From NCBI RefSeq assembly GCF_000982825.1, contig NZ_CP011047.1:2232001-2296000 (forward strand): a stretch of 64,000 nucleotides of DNA. The letters are read 5' to 3'. The notes below the pieces were generated by a model that did no database searches, was not told the DNA's origin, and was given only the letters and a program-made list of their open reading frames with translations. The DNA is from Cronobacter sakazakii. GTDB taxonomy: Bacteria > Pseudomonadota > Gammaproteobacteria > Enterobacterales > Enterobacteriaceae. A program made the position numbers and the translations under genes. Within the stretch, counting starts at the first letter, position 1; every line of letters starts with the position of its first letter. Positions 41,181 to 49,077 of this stretch are shown in pieces.

Positions 41181-41371
41181 CCGCCGCGTTGACCTCGTTT
41201 TTCCTGATGGGCGGCTACGCCTTTTACGTCTGGCTGGCGGTGGCGATGACGGTGATTCCGCTGGCACTGCTGATAGCGCATACGCGTCTGGCGCGCCGTA
41301 CGCTGCGCCGGGATATCGCGAAACGTCAGGCGCGCGAGCGCCGACGCCAGGGCGCGGAGGTGTCGCGATGA
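41177..41371 (+). CDS. ccmD: Haem exporter accessory protein CcmD
   Basis: 64 residues: one N-terminal membrane segment (AFYVWLAVAMTVIPLALLIAH) with a conserved preceding GGY, then a basic tail RLARRTLRRDIAKRQARERRRQ. CcmD (69 residues in E. coli) holds CcmA/B/C with CcmE and is needed to release haem-loaded CcmE. Coupled by overlaps on both sides (ATGA). Confidence 0.93.
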   Translation: MTAALTSFFLMGGYAFYVWLAVAMTVIPLALLIAHTRLARRTLRRDIAKRQARERRRQGAEVSR

Positions 41372-41847
41372 ACCCGCGTCGTAAAACGCGCCTGTGGGTC
41401 GCGCTCGCCGTGCTGGCGGGCCTCGGGCTGACGATGGCCCTGGTGCTCTACGCGCTGCGCGCCAATATCGATCTCTTCTATACGCCGGGTGAAATTCTCT
41501 ACGGCAAAGGTGCCTCGCAGGAGAAACCACAACCGGGCCAGCGGCTGCGCGTCGGCGGAATGGTGATGCCAGGGAGCGTGAAGCGCGACAGCCAGAGCCT
41601 GAAGGTGAGCTTTCGTCTCTATGACGCACGCGGTGTGGTAGATGTCGATTACGACGGCATTCTGCCCGATCTGTTTCGTGAAGGGCAGGGCGTGGTGGCG
41701 CAGGGCGTGCTGGGCGAGGATCAGCGCATTCACGCGCGCGAAGTGCTGGCGAAGCATGACGAAAACTACACGCCACCGGAGGTGAAAGCGGCGATGGATG
41801 CCAACCACACGCGTCCGCCGCAGGCGTATAAGGACAACCGCCCATGA
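41368..41847 (+). CDS. ccmE: Periplasmic haem chaperone CcmE
   Basis: 159 residues, membrane-anchored by an N-terminal segment (about 10-30) with an OB-fold periplasmic domain. The haem-binding motif HDENY puts His at residue 130 and Tyr at 134, the same positions as in E. coli. It receives haem covalently at His130 from CcmC and passes it to CcmF/H. Overlaps its neighbours by 4 bases each. Confidence 0.96.
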   Translation: MNPRRKTRLWVALAVLAGLGLTMALVLYALRANIDLFYTPGEILYGKGASQEKPQPGQRLRVGGMVMPGSVKRDSQSLKVSFRLYDARGVVDVDYDGILPDLFREGQGVVAQGVLGEDQRIHAREVLAKHDENYTPPEVKAAMDANHTRPPQAYKDNRP

Positions 41848-43793
41848 TGCCGGAAATCGGGAATTTCTTGCTGTGCCTCGCCGCAGGCCTCGCGCTGCTG
41901 CTCACGCTCTGGCCGCAGTGGGGCGCGATGCGTCAGGCACCGCGGCTGATGACGCTGGCGCGCCCGCTCGCCTGCGCGCTTTTCGCCTGCCTGCTGGGCG
42001 CGTTTCTTATCCTCGTGCATGCTTTTGTGGTGAACGATTTCACGGTGCTCTATGTGGCGAGCAACTCCAACACCGAGCTGCCGGTCTGGTATCGCGTGGC
42101 CGCGACCTGGGGCGCGCACGAAGGCTCACTATTGCTTTGGGTGCTGCTGATGGGCGCGTGGACGTTTGCCGTTGCGATGTTCAGCCGCGCCATGCCACAG
42201 GAGGCGATCGCCCGCGTGCTGTCAGTGATGGGCGGGATTAATTTCTGCTTCCTGCTGTTTATTCTGCTGACCTCAAACCCTTTCACACGCACGCTGCCGG
42301 AATACCCGATTGAAGGGCGCGATCTCAACCCGCTGCTGCAGGATATCGGGCTGATTTTCCATCCGCCGCTGCTGTATATGGGGTATGTCGGGTTTTCGGT
42401 CGCGTTCGCCTTTGCCGTGGCGTCGCTCTTAACCGGGCGGCTCGACACCGCATGGGCGCGCTGGTCGCGCCCCTGGACGCAGGCAGCGTGGGTGTTTCTG
42501 ACCATCGGCATTATGCTTGGCTCCGCCTGGGCCTATTACGAACTCGGCTGGGGCGGCTGGTGGTTCTGGGACCCGGTAGAAAACGCCTCGCTGATGCCGT
42601 GGCTCGCGGGCACCGCGCTGATGCACTCGCTGGCGGTGACGGAAAAGCGCGGCAGCTTCCGCGCCTGGACGGTGCTGCTCGCCATCACCGCGTTTTCGCT
42701 CTGTCTGCTCGGCACGTTCCTGGTGCGCTCCGGCGTGCTGGTCTCCGTGCACGCGTTCGCCTCCGATCCGGCGCGCGGCATGTTTATTCTGGCGCTGCTG
42801 GTGATTGTTATCGGCGGCTCGCTGCTGCTCTATGCCGTGAAAGGCGGCAGCGTCAGGGCGCGGGTGGGCAATGCGCTCTGGTCGCGCGAAAGTTTTCTGC
42901 TCGGCAACAATATTCTGCTTATCACCGCCATGCTGGTAGTGCTGCTCGGCACGCTGCTGCCGCTGGTGCATAAGGCGCTGGGGCTGGGGTCGATTTCCGT
43001 CGGCGCGCCGTTTTTCAATGTGCTGTTCAGCGCGCTGATGGTGCCGTTCGCGCTGTTGCTCGGCGTCGGGCCGCTGGTGCGCTGGCGGCGCGATGAGCCG
43101 CAAAAGCTGCGCCGTCGCCTGCTGGTGGCGCTGGTCGTTACGCTCGCTGCCTCGCTGATGCTGCCCTGGCTTTTGCAGGACAGCATTAACGCGATGACGG
43201 TCGCCGGGCTGATGATGGCGGTCTGGGTGCTGGTGTTAACGCTGATGGAGCTGCTTGAGCGCGCCACGCACCGTCATAGCCTGTGGCGCGGGCTGGGGAA
43301 ATTAAGTCGCAGCCAGTGGGGGATGACGCTCGGGCACGTAGGGCTTGCGGTAACGGTTATCGGCATCGCGTTCAGCCAGAACTACAGCGTGGAGCGCGAC
43401 GTGCGCATGACGGCGGGCGACAGCGTTGATATTCATCATTACCGTTTTGTGTTTCGCGAAGTGCGCGACGCGCAGGGGCCGAACTGGCGCGGCGCGGTCG
43501 GGATTATCGATGTGCTGCGCGACGGTAAACCCGAGGCAACGCTGCGCGCCGAAAAACGCGCCTATAACAGCAACCGCGTGGTGATGACCGAAGCCGCCAT
43601 CGACGGCGGGCTGACGCGCGATCTCTACGCGGCGCTCGGTGAAGAACTCGATGACGGCAGCTGGGCGGTGCGCCTTTATTACAAACCGTTTGTCCGCTGG
43701 ATCTGGTACGGCGGGCTGCTGATGGCGTTCGGCGGGCTGCTTTGTCTGCTCGACCCGCGTTACCGGCTGAAAAAAATCCAGGAGGCCACATGA
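41844..43793 (+). CDS. ccmF: Cytochrome c haem lyase subunit CcmF
   Basis: 649 residues with about 14-15 membrane segments. The WWD motif is clear as WGGWWFWDPVENASLMPW (about 232-249), and WGAHEGSLLLW is another family mark. CcmF with CcmH/I attaches haem to the CxxCH motifs of apocytochromes. Size equals E. coli CcmF (647). The stop overlaps the ccmG start by 4 bases. Confidence 0.96.
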   Translation: MMPEIGNFLLCLAAGLALLLTLWPQWGAMRQAPRLMTLARPLACALFACLLGAFLILVHAFVVNDFTVLYVASNSNTELPVWYRVAATWGAHEGSLLLWVLLMGAWTFAVAMFSRAMPQEAIARVLSVMGGINFCFLLFILLTSNPFTRTLPEYPIEGRDLNPLLQDIGLIFHPPLLYMGYVGFSVAFAFAVASLLTGRLDTAWARWSRPWTQAAWVFLTIGIMLGSAWAYYELGWGGWWFWDPVENASLMPWLAGTALMHSLAVTEKRGSFRAWTVLLAITAFSLCLLGTFLVRSGVLVSVHAFASDPARGMFILALLVIVIGGSLLLYAVKGGSVRARVGNALWSRESFLLGNNILLITAMLVVLLGTLLPLVHKALGLGSISVGAPFFNVLFSALMVPFALLLGVGPLVRWRRDEPQKLRRRLLVALVVTLAASLMLPWLLQDSINAMTVAGLMMAVWVLVLTLMELLERATHRHSLWRGLGKLSRSQWGMTLGHVGLAVTVIGIAFSQNYSVERDVRMTAGDSVDIHHYRFVFREVRDAQGPNWRGAVGIIDVLRDGKPEATLRAEKRAYNSNRVVMTEAAIDGGLTRDLYAALGEELDDGSWAVRLYYKPFVRWIWYGGLLMAFGGLLCLLDPRYRLKKIQEAT

Positions 43794-44347
43794 GACGCCG
43801 CATTTTACTTCTCCCGCTGGCGCTGTTTCTGCTGCTCGCCGCCGTGCTGTTCTGGCAACTGACGCGCAACGCGGCGGGGGACGATCCGTCTCAGCTCGAA
43901 TCCACGCTGGTGGGCAAACCTCTGCCCGCGTTCCGGCTCGCCGCGCTTGATGACCCAAGCGTGACCTACGATCGCGCCGCCCTCCTGAACGGCAAACCGC
44001 TGCTGCTTAACGTCTGGGCGACCTGGTGCCCGACGTGCCGCGCCGAACATCAGTTTCTCAACGGCCTGGCCGCGAAGGGCGTGCGGATCGTCGGGCTTAA
44101 CTATAAAGACGATCGCGCTAAAGCCGTGGCCTGGCTCAACACGCTCGGCAACCCTTACGCGCTGAGCCTGTTTGACGGCAGCGGAATGCTCGGGCTGGAT
44201 CTGGGCGTGTATGGCGCGCCGGAGACGTTTGTTATCGACGGGCGCGGCGTGATTCGCTATCGCCACGCGGGCGATCTGAATGACGAGGTGTGGCGGCAGG
44301 ACGTCAAACCACTGTGGGATGCGCTGAATCAGGAGGTCGAGCCGTGA
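43790..44347 (+). CDS. ccmG: Thiol:disulfide interchange protein CcmG (DsbE)
   Basis: 185 residues from the ATG behind GGAGG. An N-terminal membrane anchor (about 5-22) is followed by a thioredoxin fold with active site WCPTC, Cys80 and Cys83, the same numbering as E. coli. It reduces apocytochrome c or CcmH cysteines in the periplasm so that haem can be attached. Overlaps ccmH by 4 bases. Confidence 0.96.
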   Translation: MRRRILLLPLALFLLLAAVLFWQLTRNAAGDDPSQLESTLVGKPLPAFRLAALDDPSVTYDRAALLNGKPLLLNVWATWCPTCRAEHQFLNGLAAKGVRIVGLNYKDDRAKAVAWLNTLGNPYALSLFDGSGMLGLDLGVYGAPETFVIDGRGVIRYRHAGDLNDEVWRQDVKPLWDALNQEVEP

Positions 44348-44805
44348 AACGTCTGTTAACTCTGCTGGCTGGCCTGCTGCTGGCGTGTCATGTTTCTGCC
44401 GCCATCGAGGCGTACCCTTTTCAGAACGAGGCGCAGGAGCAGCAGTTCCGCGAGCTGACCAGCGCGCTGCGTTGCCCGAAATGCCAGAACAACAGCATCG
44501 CTGATTCCGGTTCGATGATCGCGGCAGATATGCGCCAGAAGGTCTATGAGCTGATGCAGCAGGGGCAGAGCCGCGAGCAGATTGTGGCGTATATGGTGGC
44601 GCGCTACGGAAATTTCGTGACCTACGATCCGCCCGTTACGCCCGGCACGATACTGCTCTGGCTGCTGCCCGCGCTCTTTGCGGCAGGCGGCGTTGCCGTG
44701 CTGGTGATCCGCGCGCGTCGCATCCGACGGGAGCCGCTCGTGCTTGACGAAGACGAACAGGAGCGGCTGCGCGCGCTACTGAATGAAGAAGGAAAACGCC
44801 CGTGA
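44344..44805 (+). CDS. ccmH: Cytochrome c maturation protein CcmH (N-terminal type)
   Basis: 153 residues from a GTG start, with a signal-like N-terminus, the redox motif LRCPKCQNNSIADS (Cys44, Cys47) and a C-terminal membrane segment (about 101-122). It corresponds only to the first half of E. coli CcmH (350 residues); the TPR half is the separate next gene, ccmI. Partner of CcmF in the haem lyase. Confidence 0.95.
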   Translation: MKRLLTLLAGLLLACHVSAAIEAYPFQNEAQEQQFRELTSALRCPKCQNNSIADSGSMIAADMRQKVYELMQQGQSREQIVAYMVARYGNFVTYDPPVTPGTILLWLLPALFAAGGVAVLVIRARRIRREPLVLDEDEQERLRALLNEEGKRP

Positions 44806-46001
44806 GCGCGTTAATTATGGTTATCGTCGTCCTGCTGGTGGGCGTTGCGGCGCTGGTCTTCTGGCCGTGGCGCGAGCGGGGCGCGGTCAGCCGCGATGCG
44901 CTGAACCGCACACTCTATTACTCGCGCCTGCGGGAGCTTGACGAGGAGCCGCCCGAGGCTCGTCAGGCGCTGGTGGTGGAATTACAACACAGCCTGCTGG
45001 CGGATATTCCCGAGCCGCGCGGGCAGAAAACGAGTCACACGGGTAATGGTGCGTTGCTGGCGGGCGTGCTGCTGGTCGTGGCGGTGAGCGGCGGGCTGTT
45101 CATGGCGACGCATAGCCTTAAACAGGTGAATGACTGGCAGGCGGCGGCGCGCGAGACACCCTCACTGGTGGCGCGCGTGATGGATCCGCACGCAACACCG
45201 CTCACGGTGGAGGAGCTGACGCGCCTCGGGCTTGGGCTGCGCACGCGTTTGCAGGACGACCCGCATAACGGCGCGGGCTGGGCGATGCTCGGGCGCATCG
45301 GTATGGTGCTCAATAACGCTGATACCGCTACAGAAGCGTTTAAACGCGCCTGGCAGCTCAATTCGCAAAGCATCGAAGCGCGGCTCGACTATGCTGAAGT
45401 GCTGGCGCGCTCGCCGCAGCCGGACGATAACCGCCTCGGTGAACAGATGCTAAAAGACGTCTCGGCGCAGGCACCTGATAATCTGCGCGCGCAGGGGCTG
45501 CTTGCCTTCAGCGCGTTTCGCCAGCAGCGCTATACGGAGGCGATTGCCGTCTGGCAGTCGATGCTGACGCGCCTGCCGCCGGACGATGCGCGCCGTGCGG
45601 CGGTCGTGCGCGGCATTGCGCAGGCGCGCGTGGACAGCGGCATGGACAACGCGAGACTGGCTGTTAAAATCACGCTCTCACCCGTTTCGAAAAAAGCCTT
45701 ACCAGATAAAGGGATACTCTTTATCAGCGTGACGGATGGCGCATCAAACGTACCGGTGTTGGTGAAAAAATTGCCGCTGGGCCATTTTCCGCTGACAATT
45801 ACGCTTGATGACGCCGACGCGATGCTCCCGGACAGGGGGCTTGAACACGTCACGCAGGGCATTGTGAAGGTGCATATTTCCCGGGACGGCAACGCGGCCG
45901 TACAACCCGGAGACTGGACAGGCGAGCGCCGCTTCACCACGCTCAACCCGGCAGCGCCGGTGGACGTCCTGGTCGCGCCTTCGCCATCAGGAGCGGGTTA
46001 G
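44802..46001 (+). CDS. ccmI: Cytochrome c biogenesis protein CcmI
   Basis: 399 residues from a GTG that overlaps the ccmH stop (GTGA). Two membrane segments (about 3-20 and 84-102), a cytoplasmic loop rich in Arg/Glu between them, then TPR repeats (about 145-290; WAMLGRIGMVLNNADTATEAFKRAWQLNSQ) and a C-terminal beta domain (about 295-390). CcmI-type proteins hold apocytochromes by their C-termini for haem ligation. E. coli lacks the last domain in its fused CcmH. Last ccm gene. Confidence 0.92.
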   Translation: MSALIMVIVVLLVGVAALVFWPWRERGAVSRDALNRTLYYSRLRELDEEPPEARQALVVELQHSLLADIPEPRGQKTSHTGNGALLAGVLLVVAVSGGLFMATHSLKQVNDWQAAARETPSLVARVMDPHATPLTVEELTRLGLGLRTRLQDDPHNGAGWAMLGRIGMVLNNADTATEAFKRAWQLNSQSIEARLDYAEVLARSPQPDDNRLGEQMLKDVSAQAPDNLRAQGLLAFSAFRQQRYTEAIAVWQSMLTRLPPDDARRAAVVRGIAQARVDSGMDNARLAVKITLSPVSKKALPDKGILFISVTDGASNVPVLVKKLPLGHFPLTITLDDADAMLPDRGLEHVTQGIVKVHISRDGNAAVQPGDWTGERRFTTLNPAAPVDVLVAPSPSGAG

Positions 46002-46024
46002 TTACCATTTACAGGGAGACTGCT

Positions 46025-46780
46025 ATGAACTTTCGCCTTACCGGGCTTGCGCTGGCGGCCACGCTTTTAGTGGGCTGCGCCAGTTCGTCAGAGCCGCAGC
46101 AAGGGCGTTCCGACCCCTTTGAAGGGTTCAACCGCACCATGTTTACTTTTAACTATGACGTGGTGGACCCTTATGTGCTGCGCCCGGTGGCTGTCGCCTG
46201 GCGCGACTACGTGCCACAACCGGCGCGCAACGGGCTGGGCAACTTCACCAGCAACCTTGAAGAACCCGCCTCAATGCTTAATAAATTTCTGCAGGGCGAC
46301 CCCTACCAGGGGATGGTGCACTTTACCCGTTTCTTCCTGAACACCCTGCTGGGGATGGGCGGTTTCATCGACGTGGCCGGTATGGCGAACCCGAAACTGC
46401 AGCGAGAAGAGCCGCACCGTTTCGGCAGCACGCTCGGCACCTATGGCGTCGGTTACGGGCCGTATGTGCAGTTGCCGTTCTACGGCAGCTTTACGCTGCG
46501 TGAAGATGTCGGCGATATGGCGGACACTACTTATCCGGTGCTCTCCTGGCTGACCTGGCCGCTGTCGCTCGGCAAATGGGCGGTGGAAGGCGTGGAGACC
46601 CGCGCGCAACTGCTCGATTCCGACGGCCTGCTGCGCCAGTCTTCCGATCCTTACATCCTGGTGCGTGAGGCGTATTTCCAGCGTCACGACTTTATCGCCA
46701 ACGGCGGTAAGCTTAAGCCAAATGAAAACCCGAACGCGCAGGCGATTGAAGGCGATCTCAAGGATATCGATTCGGAATAA
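46025..46780 (+). CDS. mlaA: Intermembrane phospholipid transport lipoprotein MlaA
   Basis: 251 residues with a lipoprotein signal ending LLVGC (lipidated Cys18), then the VacJ family sequence DPFEGFNRTMFTFNYDVVDPYVLRPVA and FRFGSTLGTYGVGYGPYVQLP-type motifs. MlaA sits in the outer membrane with OmpC/F and removes misplaced phospholipids from the outer leaflet, passing them to MlaC. Gene order yfdC-(ccm)-mlaA-fadL matches E. coli except for the ccm block. Confidence 0.96.
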   Translation: MNFRLTGLALAATLLVGCASSSEPQQGRSDPFEGFNRTMFTFNYDVVDPYVLRPVAVAWRDYVPQPARNGLGNFTSNLEEPASMLNKFLQGDPYQGMVHFTRFFLNTLLGMGGFIDVAGMANPKLQREEPHRFGSTLGTYGVGYGPYVQLPFYGSFTLREDVGDMADTTYPVLSWLTWPLSLGKWAVEGVETRAQLLDSDGLLRQSSDPYILVREAYFQRHDFIANGGKLKPNENPNAQAIEGDLKDIDSE

Positions 46781-46812
46781 AACGCCGGATGCGATCATTC
46801 TTAAGGTAAATA

Positions 46813-46840
46813 AAAAAAGCGGGCCGGGGCTCGCTTTTTT
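46813..46840 (+). terminator. Intrinsic terminator of mlaA
   Basis: AAAAAGCGGGCC-GG-GGCTCGCTTTTTT: a stem with one G-U pair and a run of six T. It may also work in the other direction. Confidence 0.7.
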
Positions 46841-46866
46841 ATTTCCGAACGATAAAGCGCAATAAA

Positions 46867-46890
46867 AAAGGCGAGCCGCAGCTCGCCTTT
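46867..46890 (-). terminator. Intrinsic terminator of fadL
   Basis: AAAGGCGAGC-CGCA-GCTCGCCTTT; read on the minus strand, the stem is followed by TTTTTTATT. It lies 16 bases past the fadL stop. Confidence 0.75.
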
Positions 46891-46905
46891 GTCGTGACAG
46901 AGCAA

Positions 46906-48267
46906 TCAGAAACGGTAGTTAAAGTTCACGCCATACAGCCACGCTTTACCTTCAGATTTGAAGGTGTACGGGCCTTCGGTGAATTCCACGTGCTGGCCGT
47001 GCATGTAAGAAACACCGGCATCGACAGAGGCGTCTTCATTGAAGGCGTAAGTGGTACCGGCGCTCAGCCAGAGACGGTCCTGGTCAGGAATGGATATAGA
47101 GCGCTGTTGTTCTGGCACCGGGCTGTCATCAAAGGCGATACCGGTACGGAAGGTCCAGTTGTCGTCCATATAATAGGTGGTGCCGAGGGCGATGCGGTAC
47201 GCGTCTTTATATTTCTCTTCTTTCTTAAACAGGGTGTCGCCGTTGCTGTTGGTCGCTTTCAGCTCCTGGAACTGGCTCCAGCTGGTGTAGGTCAGGCTGT
47301 AGTGAATCGCCCACTGCGGCGCGATACGGTTATAACCAGACACTTCCCACATTTCAGGCAGGTTCAGGGTCAGCGAGCCGCCGGTGGTTCTGCCACCCGT
47401 TCCGTAAGGCAGGCCGAGGCCCAGCGCGGCGTTAACAGGGTTAAGGGCTGCCGGCAGGCTGCTCTTATAGTCGCCGTCGAAGTCGATTTTCACTTCAGAG
47501 CGGTAGGTCAGGGAGTAGCGGTTGTTCTTATCCAGTTCATACAGGATACCGGCATTCCAGCCAAAGCCCCACTCGTCGCCCTTCAGGTGCGCAATCTGGG
47601 TGTCGCTGTTAATACCGCCTGCAGCCGCGCCAAGCTGTGCCGCTGTCTGCGGATCGATCTTGCCGGACTGCACGAGTCCCGGTAAGCCGCCTGCGATGAT
47701 TTGCGGCAGATCGCCCGCGTAACGCTCGATCTTGGCGCGCGCATACACGGCGTCGAAGCCCAGGCCGAAGCTCCAGTGGTTATCGAGACGATACGCGCCG
47801 CTGAGGTTCAGGTTCAGCGTTTCGAGATCGGTTTTACCGCCGACAGAACCTGCGGCATAGCTGTTGCTATATTCGGTGGCGAGGCCGTAGTTGGAGGTGA
47901 CGGACGCCCCCCAGCCAAACTGCTCGTTGATCGGCGCGACAAAGTGCAGGTTCGGCACCCAGGCGGTCGGCGCGATGTTATCGGCGTTAAGGCTACGTCC
48001 CGTCGGGGAACGGCCAGACACATTCACATCCGGGTCAACGAAAATCGCGCCGCCGGAGAATGTCGGGCGATCGAACATGGTAATCAGCGCCGGGTTACGG
48101 CTGACGTTGCCCGCGTCATCCGCAATAGCGCCTTCCCCGGAATAGGCGCGGCCCAGACCGGAGGCAGAGAATTCGTTTAACTGGAAACCTGCGGACCAGG
48201 CCTGAGAAGACACGATTGCCACTGCGACTGCTAAAGCAGATTTGGTAAACAGGGTTTTCTGGCGCAT
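46906..48267 (-). CDS. fadL: Long-chain fatty acid outer membrane transporter FadL
   Basis: 453 residues from the ATG at 48267, chosen because ATGAGG sits 8 bases upstream and E. coli FadL starts at the matching Met. Signal peptide ends QAWSA, then GFQLNEFSASGLGRAYSGEGAIADDAGNVSRNPALITMF, the N-terminal plug with the NPA motif. The rest is a 14-stranded beta barrel ending YGVNFNYRF with terminal Phe. It takes up long-chain fatty acids and is also a phage receptor in E. coli. Two FadR-type sites lie upstream. Confidence 0.97.
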   Translation of the reverse strand: MRQKTLFTKSALAVAVAIVSSQAWSAGFQLNEFSASGLGRAYSGEGAIADDAGNVSRNPALITMFDRPTFSGGAIFVDPDVNVSGRSPTGRSLNADNIAPTAWVPNLHFVAPINEQFGWGASVTSNYGLATEYSNSYAAGSVGGKTDLETLNLNLSGAYRLDNHWSFGLGFDAVYARAKIERYAGDLPQIIAGGLPGLVQSGKIDPQTAAQLGAAAGGINSDTQIAHLKGDEWGFGWNAGILYELDKNNRYSLTYRSEVKIDFDGDYKSSLPAALNPVNAALGLGLPYGTGGRTTGGSLTLNLPEMWEVSGYNRIAPQWAIHYSLTYTSWSQFQELKATNSNGDTLFKKEEKYKDAYRIALGTTYYMDDNWTFRTGIAFDDSPVPEQQRSISIPDQDRLWLSAGTTYAFNEDASVDAGVSYMHGQHVEFTEGPYTFKSEGKAWLYGVNFNYRF

Positions 48268-48354
48268 GACCATAACCTCATCCATTTATTTTTATTCAAA
48301 TAATGTTACGTGACGTAACAGGAGCGCGGAGTGTAGGGTCTGAGGTACGGCATG

Positions 48355-48392
48355 GAAATCAGACCAGTGGCGAGAGTATAGGTCCGACCAGC
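48355..48392. promoter_or_regulatory. Two FadR-type operators upstream of fadL
   Basis: GAAATCAGACCAGTGG (48355-48370) is, in reverse, a good match to the FadR site ACTGGTCNGAC. GGTCCGACCAG (48381-48391) is a near-perfect core. E. coli fadL also has two FadR sites near its start of transcription. They would repress fadL when no long-chain acyl-CoA is present. Confidence 0.7.
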
Positions 48393-48517
48393 AGAGATGT
48401 TGCAAGTATGTTTATAAGTTTTTTCAATTGTGATCTAAGAAACGCGATCCGTTTAGCAAAATTTTGGGGTTCAGAAATTCATCAATCTGGTGATTATTGT
48501 TTTAGATCATTTTTAAG

Positions 48518-48533
48518 TGTGATTTCGGTCACT
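48518..48533. promoter_or_regulatory. CRP-like site between fadL and yfcZ
   Basis: TGTGATTTCGGTCACT matches TGTGA-N6-TCACA at 9 of 10 informative bases. It could act on fadL, which is CRP-controlled in E. coli, or on yfcZ. The gene-free stretch 48268-48625 holds this site and the FadR sites; I see nothing else in it. Confidence 0.5.
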
Positions 48534-48625
48534 TATAAGCGTAAACGGGAAGAACAGGTAGAGCGGTGGCGGCGCGGGGCGTAAAATAGCCTTATCTCTT
48601 TTCAGGAAATACAGAGGAAATCACC

Positions 48626-48910
48626 ATGACCAAATGCAGTGCTGATGAAACCCCGGTTTGCTGCTGTATTGATGTAGGCACCATTATTGATAATACCGAC
48701 TGCGTCGCCTCTTACAGCCGCGTGTTTGAAAACCGCGCCGACGCTGAAGCCACGCTCGCGGCTCTCACCGCCAAAGCGCGTGAAGTCGAATCTGAGCCGT
48801 GCCAAATCACCCCGCGCTTTACTGAAGAAGCCGACGGCGTGCGTCTTGATATCGATTTTGTTTTCGCCTGCCAGGCGGAAACCGTTATTTTCCAGTTAGG
48901 TCTGCGTTAA
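48626..48910 (+). CDS. yfcZ: YfcZ/YiiS family protein (DUF406)
   Basis: 94 residues of the DUF406 family: CCCIDVGTIIDNTDCVASYSRVFENRADAEATLAALTAKAREVESEPC and ending FACQAETVIFQLGLR, nearly as in E. coli YfcZ. Five Cys are present, but no enzyme motif is known. Function is not established. It lies between fadL and fadI in the conserved order. A hairpin follows the stop. Confidence 0.93.
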   Translation: MTKCSADETPVCCCIDVGTIIDNTDCVASYSRVFENRADAEATLAALTAKAREVESEPCQITPRFTEEADGVRLDIDFVFACQAETVIFQLGLR

Positions 48911-48922
48911 TCCCTCCGCTTA

Positions 48923-48950
48923 CGCCCCGGCACTCCGGGGCGCATTTCTT
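48923..48950 (+). terminator. Probable terminator of yfcZ
   Basis: CGCCCCGG-CACT-CCGGGGCG stem followed by CATTTCTTG, a weak T tract. Confidence 0.5.
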
Positions 48951-49028
48951 GTTACGTAATTCGTGTTTTGCCTCGCAATTTTTCCTTTATGTGATTGGCT
49001 GAATGTAAAATTCTGGTTAAAACTGTTA

Positions 49029-49046
49029 TCAGGTCAGACCACTTAA
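49029..49046. promoter_or_regulatory. FadR-type operator upstream of fadI
   Basis: TCAGGTCAGACCACTTAA; the reverse strand reads AAGTGGTCTGACCTGA, a close match to the FadR consensus AACTGGTCNGAC. It lies about 35 bases before the fadI start, so it would repress fadIJ in the absence of fatty acids. Confidence 0.7.
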
Positions 49047-49077
49047 TTCATCTTTAGCCTTTTCACAGGGGAACGTT

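Noticed and set aside
46894..47685. Plus-strand open frame (263 codons) opposite fadL
   Set aside because: Antisense to a clear outer-membrane protein gene, without Shine-Dalgarno or homology.
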